From: an uncultured Gammaproteobacteria bacterium
GTDB taxonomy: Bacteria > Pseudomonadota > Gammaproteobacteria > CAMYKB01
Assembly (NCBI GenBank): GCA_947258875.1
Contig: CAMYKB010000022.1
Span: forward strand, 1-62,056
DNA length: 62,056 nucleotides
Direction: 5' to 3'
The first letter of the stretch is position 1; each line of letters begins with the position of its first letter. Below the pieces are notes generated by a model that ran no database searches, was not told where the DNA came from, and saw nothing but the letters and a program-made list of their open reading frames with translations. This document shows positions 41,955-51,945 of this stretch, piece after piece. A program made the translations under genes and the position numbers.

Positions 41955-42374
41955 TCATTTATCAGGATATGGTGAGGATGTAGGTCGCTGACAAAGAAAT
42001 GGAGGCCCGCTGGCCTTGCTGTGATACTCGTACACTTCTCCAGCCGCGCGCAGGCGGATAAGCGCACCCTCGGTGAGCCGTGGCATATAACTCCTGTGTG
42101 GCTTTGGGCACCCGGCACTGCTATTGGGCCAGGTAACTTTTTGAGCGCTGATCAACTCGATATCGTCAATATCGATGGTCAGGCGTTTTGCCAGGTCCTG
42201 GCTCGATATTGCTACCAGGTGATCAAGGAACGAATTATCCGTTATTGAATGATTCCCCGTTGCAAGTGTGGCGTTATCGGCTTTATTGGATTGTTCCTCG
42301 AGCATCTCTGGCGGCTGGGCATTGCATGCAGTCAGTTGGAGCGCCAGCATTATAGTAGCGGCATACGATTTCAT
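41955..42374 (-). CDS. Lipoprotein of unknown function with a WPxxxxGCPxP domain
   Basis: 139 residues from ATG 42374 (GAGG RBS). The signal ends at a lipobox LTAC (Cys17). The C-terminal part VTWPNSSAGCPKPHRSYMPRLTEGALIRLRAAGEVYEYHS matches a small domain found in cyanobacterial and proteobacterial envelope proteins, often written WPDxSLGCPxPG...YEYH; its function is unknown. The two cysteines (GCPKP and PFLC) probably form a disulfide. Shares the terminator with the large subtilase. Confidence 0.75.
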   Translation of the reverse strand: MKSYAATIMLALQLTACNAQPPEMLEEQSNKADNATLATGNHSITDNSFLDHLVAISSQDLAKRLTIDIDDIELISAQKVTWPNSSAGCPKPHRSYMPRLTEGALIRLRAAGEVYEYHSKASGPPFLCQRPTSSPYPDK

Positions 42375-42386
42375 TAGGATCCTCAT

Positions 42387-42877
42387 GATATGTGTTCCAC
42401 GCCCGCAATTCCATCCGATTACCTCACAAACTTCGCAACTGATCCCACCTGCGTCACCTGTAGGAACACCTCCAATACATCGTATTGACCAGGCGATATC
42501 CGTGCTTCGTGACCTAGTTCGCCCGTATTTCGCGTATACCAGGCAGGAGGCCTACACGGTACGCTGCAAACCCAGTTTGTCAATGTGCACAATGATCTCC
42601 TTAACACACAGCCGCGGTGGATCCAGGTAGCATCTTATGATAACACTGTGTCAGCCAGGCCCTATTGCGCTTGAGTAGCTTCCTTGGGTAGCAGGGAACG
42701 AGTACCAGCAGCTCAAGGCAACTAAGAGCAAAGGCCGATGACATTTAAAGTAACAATGGAAATGAGTACCTCTGCACCGGGAACCTTTAAATAAATTTCG
42801 GGCTGGTATGATCAAATTCACTCGAAATTGTCTATATAGATTAGACTATAAGTCAATGTTATGCGGTGTTAGGCATT
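42387..42877. other. Intergenic region with a probable gene remnant
   Basis: On the reverse strand 42607-42419 a short frame reads GELGHEARISPGQYDVLEVFLQVTQVGSVAKFVR, which looks like the end of a secreted beta-rich protein, but upstream the frame degenerates. No RBS or signal sequence remains. The rest up to sdaA shows only AT-rich promoter-like sequence. Confidence 0.3.
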
Positions 42878-44254
42878 ATGGCTATTAGCATATTTGACCT
42901 GTTCAAGATAGGCATTGGGCCATCGAGTTCACACACCGTTGGGCCGATGCGTGCAGCGCGAATGTTTGTTGAAGGATTGCAGCAACAGGGTTTTCTCGAT
43001 TCGATAACGCGCATTAAAGTTGAACTTTTTGGTTCGCTGGGCTCCACGGGTAAAGGTCATGGTACAGACAAAGCCATTATTCTCGGCCTACAAGGCGAGA
43101 CTCCAGAAGGTGTCGATGTTGAAGCAATACCGGGATGTCTTGAACGGGTACGCAGCAATAAATGCCTGACGCTGTCTGGAAACATTAATATCGAGTTTAA
43201 TGTTGCACGCGACCTGGTGTTCCATCGTCAAAAGAGCCTTCCTTATCATCCTAATGGCATGTGTTTCCATGCCATAGATACAGCTCAAAATACCCCTTAC
43301 AAACGGCATTATTATTCAGTTGGTGGAGGATTTGTGGTGGATGAGTCGGCAGCAGGTGCTGATCGAATAATCGAAGATCAGACGGTTCAGCCATACCCCT
43401 TCAAGTCAGGCGCAGAGTTGCTGGAGCTCTGTGCTGAAAACGGCATTTCAATCAGTCAACTGATGCTGCAAAACGAACAGGCGTGGCGGCCTGAAACGGA
43501 TATACGGCAACGGCTTATGGATATCTGGCAGGTCATGCAAGACTGTGTTGCTTGTGGTTGCCGTACAGAGGGTGTGTTGCCTGGAGGAATGAAAGTGAAA
43601 CGTCGAGCAGCGGAGCTTAGCCATCAGCTTGAAAGTGAAGGTAATACAAACAAGGATCCAACGCGCATTATGGATTGGGTGAATCTTTATGCCCTGGCAG
43701 TCAATGAGGAAAACGCAGCCGGTGGACGTGTGGTAACGGCGCCGACAAATGGCGCAGCGGGTATTATTCCTGCAGTATTACATTACTATTATAAATTTTG
43801 CCCTGAATGCAACGACGATGGTGTCGTGCGCTTCCTGCTGACTGCGGGTGCAATAGGTATACTCTATAAGGAAAATGCATCGATATCCGGTGCCGAGGTC
43901 GGTTGTCAAGGCGAAGTCGGTTCAGCCTGTTCCATGGCTGCCGGCGCACTCACCGAGGTGCTGGGTGGAACACCAGAGCAAGTGGAAAATGCTGCCGAAA
44001 TCGGCATGGAACACAATCTGGGGTTGACCTGTGACCCAGTAGGCGGGCTGGTGCAGGTGCCTTGTATCGAGCGCAATGCAATGGCAGCGGTCAAGGCGAT
44101 AAATGCATCACGTATGGCTCTGCGTGGTGATGGCCAGCATTATGTGTCGCTGGATAAAGTGATTAAAACCATGCGCGAGACAGGTGCAGACATGAAAACA
44201 AAATATAAGGAAACCGCCAGAGGTGGACTCGCGGTGAATGTCATCGAGTGTTGA
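42878..44254 (+). CDS. sdaA: L-serine dehydratase (iron-sulfur type)
   Basis: 458 residues from ATG 42878 ([27 protein letters not shown]). Converts L-serine to pyruvate and ammonia using a 4Fe-4S cluster. Both the beta (N-terminal) and alpha domains are fused, as in E. coli SdaA. Cluster cysteines fall in [15 protein letters not shown] and VPCIERN, and the C-terminal end ...GLAVNVIEC carries the regulatory Cys tail typical of the single-chain enzymes. It is followed 37 bp later by ggt on the same strand, suggesting an amino-acid catabolic pair. Confidence 0.95.
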   Translation: MAISIFDLFKIGIGPSSSHTVGPMRAARMFVEGLQQQGFLDSITRIKVELFGSLGSTGKGHGTDKAIILGLQGETPEGVDVEAIPGCLERVRSNKCLTLSGNINIEFNVARDLVFHRQKSLPYHPNGMCFHAIDTAQNTPYKRHYYSVGGGFVVDESAAGADRIIEDQTVQPYPFKSGAELLELCAENGISISQLMLQNEQAWRPETDIRQRLMDIWQVMQDCVACGCRTEGVLPGGMKVKRRAAELSHQLESEGNTNKDPTRIMDWVNLYALAVNEENAAGGRVVTAPTNGAAGIIPAVLHYYYKFCPECNDDGVVRFLLTAGAIGILYKENASISGAEVGCQGEVGSACSMAAGALTEVLGGTPEQVENAAEIGMEHNLGLTCDPVGGLVQVPCIERNAMAAVKAINASRMALRGDGQHYVSLDKVIKTMRETGADMKTKYKETARGGLAVNVIEC

Positions 44255-44291
44255 CGTTCTGGTTTACAATCAAATACACGATGCCTGATAT

Positions 44292-46031
44292 ATGGTCGCT
44301 ACCTGCAGAGTGTTGACACACGGAGTGCGCGGCTATTTACTCGGCGCGGCGCTCATATTGGTCGCTGCTGGCCTGCCCAGCATTTCATCGGCTTATGATC
44401 GTATCACCGGACAGCCTTTTGCCAGCCGTTCCGAAGTAATAACACAACACGGCATGGCGGCGACCAGTCAGCCCATAGCCACACAAGTCGCTCTCGATGT
44501 TCTCAAGGCAGGGGGTAATGCAGTTGACGCCGCCATTGCCGCTAATGCCACATTGGGCCTGGTTGAGCCTACCGGGAACGGTATCGGTGGTGATCTGTTC
44601 GCGATTGTATGGGACAACAAAACACAGAAGCTATACGGGCTGAATGCAAGTGGGCGCTCGCCACGCAGCCTTACATTAGCTCATTTCAAACAAATGGGTC
44701 TCGACAAGATACCAGCGTATGGCCCGCTGCCGGTCACGGTTCCGGGTACGGTTGACGGCTGGTTCCAACTGCATGAACGCTTCGGAAAGCTTCCAATGGA
44801 ACAGATCCTGGCGCCTGCAATTGGTTATGCGCGCGACGGTTTTCCAGTGAGTGAGCTGATTGCTTTTTACTGGGGTCTCAGTGTGCCGAGACTTGCAAAG
44901 TGGCCGGGTTTCACTGATGTTTTTGCTCCTAATGGGCGCGCGCCTGGCAAAGGTGAAATTTTTAAGAACCCGGCACTGGCTAATACATTAGAGAAACTCG
45001 CCATTGGCGGACGTGATGTTTTCTACAAGGGTGAAATTGCGCACAGCATTGCTAACTATATGAAAAAGCACGGCGGTTTTCTTTCCTATGAAGATCTTGC
45101 TGCGCATCAATCCGAGTGGGTGGAGCCGGTCTCGACCAACTACCGTGGTTATGATGTCTGGGAACTGCCGCCGAATGGCCAGGGTATCGCGGTGTTACAG
45201 ATGCTCAATATCCTGGAAGCATATGATATCAAAAGGATGGGCTTTGGTAGTGCTGAATATCTGCACCACCTGAGCGAAGCGAAAAAAATAGTGTTTGAGG
45301 ACCGTGCAAAATATTATGCTGATATGGCATTCAATAATATTCCGATCAAGCGACTCATATCGAAGAACTATGCGGGTGAGCGGCGCAAATTATTGAATGC
45401 TAAACGCGCCTCTACGACCCTGCAGGCTGGAAGCCCCGCGCTGGAAAATGGCGACACCATTTATCTAACGGTAGCGGACGAGTCCGGTAATATGGTGTCA
45501 TTGATTCAGAGTAACTATCGCGGCATGGGTTCCGGGATGACACCAGATGACCTCGGCTTCATTCTGCAGGACCGGGGTGAGCTGTTTAATCTGGAACCTG
45601 GTCATTTCAACAGCTACGCGCCGGGCAAGCGTCCTTTCCATACCATCATTCCTGCCTTTGTTACCCGTAATGGCAAGCCCTGGTTGAGCTTCGGTGTCAT
45701 GGGTGGTGCCATGCAACCGCAGGGGCATGTGCAGATACTTGTTAATTTGATCGATTTTGGGATGAACCTGCAAGAGGCTGGCGATGCAGCGCGCCTGCGC
45801 CATAGTGGCTCATCGCAACCAACGGGAGAAGCCATGACTGACGGCGGTACGCTAAATCTGGAAACTGGTTTCAGCGACGGTGTTATTGACAAACTAAAGG
45901 CAATGGGTCATCGCGTCGAAATCAGGGCCGGGGGTTATGGTGGTTATCAAGCGATCATGCGCGATCATAAAAATAACGCATACATTGGTGCTTCTGAATC
46001 ACGAAAAGATGGGATGGCGGCAGGCTATTGA
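44292..46031 (+). CDS. ggt: Gamma-glutamyltransferase-family Ntn hydrolase
   Basis: 579 residues: signal peptide (~1-34, ending SSA), then the GGT fold that cleaves itself before the catalytic Thr389 (NGDTIYLTVAD) into large and small subunits. Conserved GMAATSQPIATQVALDVLKAGGNAVDAAIAAN, PLPVTVPGTVDGW, PNGQGIAVLQMLNI and HTIIPAFVT. The periplasmic enzyme hydrolyses glutathione and other gamma-glutamyl compounds; the residue after the nucleophile is Ile where classical GGTs have Thr, as in GGT-like/acylase subfamilies, so substrate is uncertain. Downstream of sdaA. Confidence 0.92.
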   Translation: MVATCRVLTHGVRGYLLGAALILVAAGLPSISSAYDRITGQPFASRSEVITQHGMAATSQPIATQVALDVLKAGGNAVDAAIAANATLGLVEPTGNGIGGDLFAIVWDNKTQKLYGLNASGRSPRSLTLAHFKQMGLDKIPAYGPLPVTVPGTVDGWFQLHERFGKLPMEQILAPAIGYARDGFPVSELIAFYWGLSVPRLAKWPGFTDVFAPNGRAPGKGEIFKNPALANTLEKLAIGGRDVFYKGEIAHSIANYMKKHGGFLSYEDLAAHQSEWVEPVSTNYRGYDVWELPPNGQGIAVLQMLNILEAYDIKRMGFGSAEYLHHLSEAKKIVFEDRAKYYADMAFNNIPIKRLISKNYAGERRKLLNAKRASTTLQAGSPALENGDTIYLTVADESGNMVSLIQSNYRGMGSGMTPDDLGFILQDRGELFNLEPGHFNSYAPGKRPFHTIIPAFVTRNGKPWLSFGVMGGAMQPQGHVQILVNLIDFGMNLQEAGDAARLRHSGSSQPTGEAMTDGGTLNLETGFSDGVIDKLKAMGHRVEIRAGGYGGYQAIMRDHKNNAYIGASESRKDGMAAGY

Positions 46032-46364
46032 TACTGGAAGCACAATATCAGAGAACAATCGTATCTAGCAAAATAGGACGTTAACTCTCGCCAATCGACC
46101 AGTGGCAGGCTAGATTGATCGTCATTCTTGAAGCCGAATTCCCTCTGCGCCATCACAATCCCCGCAGCCTTTTTTTGTTAGTGCCTGCAGTTATCAAATC
46201 AAGGGTATGGATTAATGGCCAGATCTCCGGTCTGTTGGATTAGATCGTCCCAAGAGCAACACCATTTCGCTTAAGTTTAGCCTGTGTTTGTCGATATATT
46301 AGGGAGATGCCCATTAACGCGTGATTCCAGCCAGGCCCACAGGAGTTGCGTACGGAAAGGAATC
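46032..46364. other. Intergenic region
   Basis: About 330 bp between ggt and the K+ channel gene. No coding sequence, terminator hairpin or repeat stands out. Confidence 0.4.
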
Positions 46365-47303
46365 ATGCAAACCGGATTACGTTCACATATCTATCCAATC
46401 CTCGAGATTGCGCATTCAGGTCATCGACTCAGCAGAATATTCGATGTGGTGCTGATTTTGTTGATTGCCTTGAATGTAATGGCAGTTATCCTCGAGTCTG
46501 TCGATAGTCTGTCTGCCCGCTATGGTGAATTCTTTTCATGGTTTGAATTTGTGTCGGTAATCATTTTTTCCATCGAGTACGTTTTGCGCGTCTGGTCCTG
46601 CGTCGAGCATGAGGGAGGAGAATACAAGCTACCGTTAAAGGGTCGTATTCGTTACATGTTGACCCCGATGGCATTGATTGACCTTCTTGCGATAGCGCCG
46701 TTCTATCTCGGTATATTGATACCCCTTGATCTGCGATTTATACGTGCGTTACGGTTGCTTCGAATATTCAAGCTAACGCGCTATTTCTCAGCGCTGGATG
46801 TATTGCTGTCAGTACTGAAAGATGAAGGGCGTGCATTTGGTGCGGCTCTTTTTGTGCTGATAGTTATATTAATCATCGCCTCCAGCGGCATTTATATGTT
46901 TGAACACGAAGCACAACCACAAGCCTTTGGCAGTATTCCTGCTGCCATGTGGTGGGCCGTAGCAACGTTGACGACGGTTGGTTATGGCGATGTTACACCG
47001 ATCACAGTGGGTGGTAAGCTTTTTGGGGCATGTATAACTGTAGTGGGTATTGGTATGGTTGCGCTACCAGCGGGTATTCTGGCATCCGGTTTCTCGGAGC
47101 ATCTGCACACGCGCCAGGAAGAATACGGATCATTGGTGGACGAGGCCTGTGAGGATGGCGTGCTGACGGCGGAAGAACAGTATGCGCTTGAAAAAAGCCG
47201 TCTGGAGTTGGGGCTCAGCAGGGAGGATGCAGAGCGCATTTTTATGCGCGTCGCCAGGGATATGCAGCAACACAGAGTTGAGTGCCCGCATTGTAATCAA
47301 TAG
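46365..47303 (+). CDS. Voltage-gated potassium channel (Kv type)
   Basis: 312 residues from ATG 46365 (AAGGA RBS). Six membrane helices with an arginine-rich S4 (DLRFIRALRLLRIFKLTRYF), a pore loop and the K+ filter TVGYGD near residue 205, and a C-terminal cytoplasmic coil (HTRQEEYGSLVDEACEDG... ) ending in CPHCNQ, a possible zinc-binding pair. Resembles KvAP-like bacterial channels. It controls membrane potential or K+ flux; no regulatory RCK domain is present. Confidence 0.93.
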   Translation: MQTGLRSHIYPILEIAHSGHRLSRIFDVVLILLIALNVMAVILESVDSLSARYGEFFSWFEFVSVIIFSIEYVLRVWSCVEHEGGEYKLPLKGRIRYMLTPMALIDLLAIAPFYLGILIPLDLRFIRALRLLRIFKLTRYFSALDVLLSVLKDEGRAFGAALFVLIVILIIASSGIYMFEHEAQPQAFGSIPAAMWWAVATLTTVGYGDVTPITVGGKLFGACITVVGIGMVALPAGILASGFSEHLHTRQEEYGSLVDEACEDGVLTAEEQYALEKSRLELGLSREDAERIFMRVARDMQQHRVECPHCNQ

Positions 47304-47531
47304 TTGTGGGCAAGCAGCCCTGAGAAGATATCATTGCCTTAGGGTAGACGAAGGCGTATAGGCAGGTAACACGTCCATGATTCGATACAGCTACCAGGTG
47401 CTATATAAAGCCAGTCAAAATTCCATGTCAAATCGTACAGCCGAATGCACAGAAATAGACTACACTTAACGTTACCTGTTGTGCGCGACGTTATTATTGG
47501 AGAATTCGGTTTTCATTTGCGGAGGTGAGTG

Positions 47532-47918
47532 ATGGGTGGCTGGTTATTCATGAGTATACTAATCTTGGTGGCAATGACAGGTATATGGTGGTTTAGGAGT
47601 AACTCGGGTCGCAATAACAAGCAAGCTAAGATGCCCGTTTCAGGAAGATATCACTGTGTCGCTATCAAATACTCCCGTAATGCCTGTAGTGCGATAAAAG
47701 CGTTTGAGGGTAAGCGCTTGCTGCCATCTGAGGCCCCTGCTTTGCCCGTAGACGAGTGCACTGTTTCGGATTGTCTTTGCTGTTTTGTTCACTATAGTGA
47801 TCGACGACATGACCAACGTCGCGACTCATATAGTCATTTAGACCAATCATTCAAGCGAGAAGAAATGCCGGAGCGCCGGTATGGTCCTGATCGTCGCCAG
47901 TCACTGTCATTGCTATAA
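47532..47918 (+). CDS. Small membrane-anchored cysteine protein of unknown function
   Basis: 128 residues from ATG 47532, with GGAGG 6 bases upstream. One N-terminal membrane helix (WLFMSILILVAMTGIWWF), then a cytoplasmic domain with VAIKYSRNACSAIKAFEGKRLLPSEAPALPVDECTVSDCLCCFVHYSDRR and a tail with repeated DRR motifs. The C/EAPxLPxxxC/CxCxFxHxxDRR pattern belongs to a conserved gammaproteobacterial family without known function (recognised by pattern only). Four to five cysteines could bind metal. Confidence 0.75.
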   Translation: MGGWLFMSILILVAMTGIWWFRSNSGRNNKQAKMPVSGRYHCVAIKYSRNACSAIKAFEGKRLLPSEAPALPVDECTVSDCLCCFVHYSDRRHDQRRDSYSHLDQSFKREEMPERRYGPDRRQSLSLL

Positions 47919-48405
47919 TTCTGGGCCAGAGATACCGGCAAAGTCGTCAGCATATGTCTAGTGCTGCGATGAAACATTCTTGGCTTGTTAGGCCGGATCG
48001 CCTCATCGTACTTTGGTGATTAGCGGTTTTTCTGGTCGGCGTTCATTGCGTTATCAGCGGATTTGCAATGTGCCTGTAAGATTCTGAAAAAAGTAATGTG
48101 AATACACAGCTGTTGGTGCTTTGATAATAATTCACCGGCTGGGTTGCTGGATCAAGGCGTGCTGTTCGTTCCTATCTAGGTTACGGTGAGTGTCGGTAAT
48201 GCTGCTATAAATCATAATATTGCTGACATTTACAAGCTGTTTGTTGATTGGGGTCGGGTAAGGCTAATAATTGAGTGATAGGTCGGACTCTCATAAACGA
48301 TATTTTGTTCCTGACGCGCTTTATTGATAGTAATCTAAAGAGCAAATAGCTCGATACGTGACGGCAACAGTTTTTAACGTGTTATCTGAAATTCAAAATC
48401 GCATA
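47919..48405. other. Intergenic region
   Basis: 487 bp of AT-rich sequence without a supportable gene. It contains GAGTGTCGGTA (48188-48198), similar to the PEP-CTERM motif, but without the TTTACA part or a good sigma-54 site. Confidence 0.4.
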
Positions 48406-49092
48406 ATGAAAGTAAATAATCCCAGCGTATTGATAATCTTTTTTATAATTTCGTTTCTCCCAGGCTGTGCAACACAACAACTCTATCCTGAATCGAATTA
48501 TCTTGTATCAGGACCATTTATCGTTCTGGATAGGGAGTTGTTTGTTCCTGGAAGTGACCTTGAATTTATTGCGGATTCTCGCGGACTCACATACGAATTA
48601 GCTTATGTAGTAGATGCACGGCCGGATAACGAAAAAGTCAGCGGCAAGGTTTATGATATACAGGTGACTCGCAGACTCGAACATGCCCATTTCCTTCCGG
48701 CACCACTTGTCGTGCTTGAAGACAGGATTAAAGCAAGTGGCGTGCATCCACCAGGGGATAATAAGCTGATCATAGACAGCTATGATGTCCTATATATTAA
48801 CCCTGTATCAAGAGCTAAGGCTATCGGCTATTTTTTGGCGGTGATATCAATTCCTTTGGCGGTTGCTGTTACTGCAACAGGTAGAAATAAGGTTGACTAC
48901 ATAGCTTGTAATGTTCGTGCGAGATATCGCGGACAACAGATTACTGTCAAGATAGAAAATCATTTTGTGGAAAGGGGCGAATCTTTTAAATTGTTTAAAG
49001 GTGGTACTGATGATCAGTTTAAACTGTTGGTGAATAATTGCTCGGATAAAATAATACAAAAAATGATGGCGATTGAATCATCGCCGAATTAA
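48406..49092 (+). CDS. Lipoprotein of unknown function
   Basis: 228 residues from ATG 48406; lipobox LPGC (Cys20). Low GC and high Asn/Lys/Ile content compared with neighbours, suggesting transfer. It has an internal hydrophobic stretch (AIGYFLAVISIPLAVAVTAT, ~145-165). No motif recognised. A longer frame back to 48358 lacks an RBS. Ends before a shared hairpin. Confidence 0.65.
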   Translation: MKVNNPSVLIIFFIISFLPGCATQQLYPESNYLVSGPFIVLDRELFVPGSDLEFIADSRGLTYELAYVVDARPDNEKVSGKVYDIQVTRRLEHAHFLPAPLVVLEDRIKASGVHPPGDNKLIIDSYDVLYINPVSRAKAIGYFLAVISIPLAVAVTATGRNKVDYIACNVRARYRGQQITVKIENHFVERGESFKLFKGGTDDQFKLLVNNCSDKIIQKMMAIESSPN

Positions 49093-49120
49093 TCAGAGGT
49101 TGCTTAATAATATAAAATCG

Positions 49121-49159
49121 ACGGTCAGCACGGGATTGTAAGAACCCTGTGCTGATCGT
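49121..49159. terminator. Shared hairpin between convergent genes
   Basis: ACGGTCAGCACGGG pairs with CCCTGTGCTGATCGT (few mismatches) around a 10-base loop. Located between the lipoprotein gene and the convergent FadL remnant; no long T-run. Confidence 0.5.
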
Positions 49160-49170
49160 TAATAGAAGGA

Positions 49171-49537
49171 TCAGAACCCATAACCCCGGTTGATGCCGAA
49201 GGACTGTTGGTTCATGTTCAGTTCGCTACCAGGAAGCTCAAGGGTGTTGCCGGAAGCTCGCGCTATGACCGTATTTTCTGGCACGTGCATGTAATGCAGA
49301 CCCAGCTCCCAGTGTTTGTCTAGTCGAAAGTCCATGCCAAAAGTATAATGCTCTTCAACGACTGTCGGCAGGGTTGGTGACCGCGGTCATGGCGCTGCCT
49401 GGGTTGGCTGTAACGGCTCCGCCAAGGCTTTTCTGATAGGCGCCGATCCCGATTAGCTGATACCCGTTAGTGGCGAGGCCATAGCCGGGGAGGGTGAAAG
49501 CAACAGCGGCGAGCAGCTGACCGTGGAATATTTTCAT
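49171..49537 (-). pseudogene. FadL/OmpP1-like outer-membrane protein, middle deleted
   Basis: The N-terminus (ATG 49537) has a signal peptide and ATNGYQLIGIGAYQKSLGGAVTANPGSAMTAVTNPA, typical of FadL/TodX-type transporters, then stops at TGA about 61 codons in. Directly after, in a shifted frame, EEHYTFGMDFRLDKHWELGLHYMHV...GINRGYGF continues to 49171, the usual C-terminal beta-strand end with Phe. The central ~300 residues are gone. An internal deletion has joined both ends out of frame. Confidence 0.75.
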
Positions 49538-49947
49538 TAATACATCTCTCTGATGATTTGATTCTGGGTAGTTGGACTGTTGTGCTAATCTATGATGCGC
49601 TGCAGTGAGCGGAAAGCTGAGCGATAACGAATTACAATAATCATTTCAAAGCAGCACGAAACAGCTACAAACAGGTTGGATTTAGTGGGTTACGGGAGTG
49701 GTGCCAGAACAAAACGGCTAGCACCCTACCATAAAATACAACGGTAGTGTCAATTTGGTGTATAGAATGATAATGGTTCAATCCTCTATCCGGGTTACTT
49801 TACTGCTGAATGCAATAGTAAATGGAGTCATCAGTGGACGTGTCCCTATTAATTATTCAGAGCGTCAAAGGGTATGAGAATAATAGGGGTTTGTGCCGGG
49901 TTGCATGATGCCTTGGTGCATGCGGGGCGCTGTCCGCAACGAATCTA
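49538..49947. other. Intergenic region
   Basis: 410 bp upstream of both the FadL remnant and the AEC transporter gene. Contains GTGGACGTGTCCC (about 49836), a motif often met in dispersed proteobacterial repeats. No gene seen. Confidence 0.35.
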
Positions 49948-50859
49948 ATGCTGACTGTACTTAATACCTTATTGCCGGTCTTTGGGATTATCCTCGCGGG
50001 ATATGTTTTCAAATATGCTGGTTTTCCGGGGCGCCACTTCTGGCCTGCCGCAGAAAAACTTTCATACTACGCGCTTTTTCCTTGTCTGTTGGTCCTGAAA
50101 CTGGCAACAACCGAGCTACAGGGCGAACAGCCATTGTTGATGTCGTTGGCGTTGATCACCGCAGTCCTGGGTGTAACGGCTGGGTTGCTGGTGTTAAGCA
50201 GATTTCTGCCACTCACGGGCAGGACATTCAGTTCGTTGTATCAGGGTAGTATTCGTTTTAATACGTTTGTTGGTTTCGCGGCTGCTGCAGCATTTTATGG
50301 TGATACCGGATTGAGCCTATCTGCAGTAGCTGTTGCAGCGATGATCCCATTAATTAATGTGTTTTGTGTCTTAGTATTACAATACTTCGCACAGAATGTT
50401 CGTGCTGATATCAAGCGCACGCTGCTAGCACTGGTAACCAATCCCTTGATCCTTGCGTGTGCTCTCGGAATTACCCTGAATCTGACAGGGGTTGGGCTGA
50501 ATCGCTCGCTTGCCAATGTTATGACTATTTTCAGCAGCGCTGCACTGCCTCTGGGCCTGTTGAGCGTCGGTGCCGGAATAATACTGACGTCACTGCGCGA
50601 CGACATATTACCCATCGTTCTGGCGAGCTTTATTAAACTTATTGTCTTGCCTTTGCTGGTTTATTTTATATGTCAGGCTTTGGGTGTTGATCGGGTCGCG
50701 ACTCGCATCTCTATTATTTTTGCTTCCTTACCTACAGCGATATCGTCCTATATATTGGCACGGCAACTCGGTGGTGACGCGGAACTCATGGCCTCTATTA
50801 TAACAGTGCAGACCCTGTTGGCAGTGATTACGATGCCGATTGTTCTTACATTTATATGA
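49948..50859 (+). CDS. AEC-family (auxin efflux carrier-like) transporter
   Basis: 303 residues with ten hydrophobic helices in two repeats of five (MLTVLNTLLPVFGIILAGYVFKYAG and FIKLIVLPLLVYFICQALG). The family exports or imports organic acids such as malonate or malate; substrate unknown. The frame opens at ATG 49948 with no strong RBS. Gene stands 33 bp before the Mut7-C gene, so they may be cotranscribed. Confidence 0.88.
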   Translation: MLTVLNTLLPVFGIILAGYVFKYAGFPGRHFWPAAEKLSYYALFPCLLVLKLATTELQGEQPLLMSLALITAVLGVTAGLLVLSRFLPLTGRTFSSLYQGSIRFNTFVGFAAAAAFYGDTGLSLSAVAVAAMIPLINVFCVLVLQYFAQNVRADIKRTLLALVTNPLILACALGITLNLTGVGLNRSLANVMTIFSSAALPLGLLSVGAGIILTSLRDDILPIVLASFIKLIVLPLLVYFICQALGVDRVATRISIIFASLPTAISSYILARQLGGDAELMASIITVQTLLAVITMPIVLTFI

Positions 50860-50892
50860 TGACGTTTTGAGGTTTATTCATAGGTAAAGTGT

Positions 50893-51639
50893 ATGGCAGT
50901 TGCATACTTCAGGTTCTACGAAGAACTGAATGACTTTTTGCCGGCAAAGTGGCGCAAGCTTGAATTTAAGCACTGCTTTGATCGGCGTGCATCCGTGAAA
51001 GACATGATTGAATCTTTTGGTGTTCCGCATACCGAGATAGAAATCATTCTGGTGAACCATGAGTCGGTTGATTTTTCATATATCATGCAGGATGGCGACC
51101 GTGTTAGCGTATATCCTGTCTTTGAGGGTTTTGATGTTACACCGCTGCTTCGTCTGAGACCTCGACCATTACGTAACTCGTGTTTTGTTGTGGACACTAA
51201 TCTGGGCAAGCTGGCGCGTTATCTCAGGCTTTTGGGCCTCGACTGTTTGTACGATAATGCATATACCGACAATGATGTGGCGCTCATGAGTAGTGAGCAA
51301 AAGCGCATTGTACTGACGCGTGATCGGCGGTTATTACAACGCAAAATCATTACGCATGGCTACTTTGTGCGTAGTGTTGCTCCGAAGCTGCAAGTGCTCG
51401 AGGTGCTGCGACGACTCGACCTATATGATCAGCTCAAGCCTTTTTCGCGCTGTACCCGATGCAACGGTGAGCTGGAGTCTGTTGAAAAGCAGTGTATCGA
51501 ACATAGACTTTTACCGAAGACGCAACGCTATTACCATGATTTCAAGCGCTGCAACAATTGCGGCCAGATCTACTGGAAGGGTAGTCACCAAGAACGCGCT
51601 CAAAAAGTTGTGAATGAGCTCATAGCGAGAGTAGAATAA
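50893..51639 (+). CDS. Mut7-C RNase-domain protein with ubiquitin-like N-terminus
   Basis: 248 residues: an N-terminal ThiS/ubiquitin-like domain (Mut7-C ubiquitin, 1-~85) and a C-terminal Mut7-C PIN-like nuclease domain (~95-240) with conserved acids (VDTNLGKLARYLRLLGLD and TRDRRLL) and a zinc ribbon CTRC...CNNC. Proteins of this architecture are predicted RNases of unknown target. Follows the AEC transporter gene. Confidence 0.9.
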   Translation: MAVAYFRFYEELNDFLPAKWRKLEFKHCFDRRASVKDMIESFGVPHTEIEIILVNHESVDFSYIMQDGDRVSVYPVFEGFDVTPLLRLRPRPLRNSCFVVDTNLGKLARYLRLLGLDCLYDNAYTDNDVALMSSEQKRIVLTRDRRLLQRKIITHGYFVRSVAPKLQVLEVLRRLDLYDQLKPFSRCTRCNGELESVEKQCIEHRLLPKTQRYYHDFKRCNNCGQIYWKGSHQERAQKVVNELIARVE

Positions 51640-51749
51640 GACAGCTCCTGCTTGTTTCAACAGCGGCAGAGTGTGTGCCCAAAATTATCAACTCATTGCA
51701 TCCAGATTTAACCTTGGGCCGCTAAACATGAAATCGACCAGATAAGAAG

Positions 51750-51869
51750 ATGTTGTCCCAACCTGTCCTTATCATCAGTAACAAGAACTATTCATCCTGG
51801 TCAATGCGGCCATGGTATCCTGAGGCCGAACAGGAAACAGAAGTTATCAGATCTTCAGCAGTGGGCTAG
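51750..51869 (+). pseudogene. Glutathione S-transferase N-terminal remnant
   Basis: VLIISNKNYSSWSMRPWYPEA is the characteristic start of YfcF-type glutathione S-transferases (usually GNKNYSSWSLRPW); the rest of the ~210-residue protein is missing and the frame soon stops. The remaining sequence of 51640-51945 shows no gene. Remnant of a deleted gene. Confidence 0.6.
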
Positions 51870-51945
51870 TATTGCTGTATAAGGATATTAGGATCGTAGC
51901 TTCGCTGACAAGAACGCAGACATCTGATTGTTTTATGGAGTGGTA

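Noticed and set aside
48188-48264. GAGTGTCGGTA plus a GG-N10-GC pair at 48251-48264 as a second PEP-CTERM-type promoter
   Set aside because: The TTTACA half is missing, the -24/-12 flanks do not match (GGGGTC / AAGGCT), and the downstream gene has no PEP-CTERM tail.
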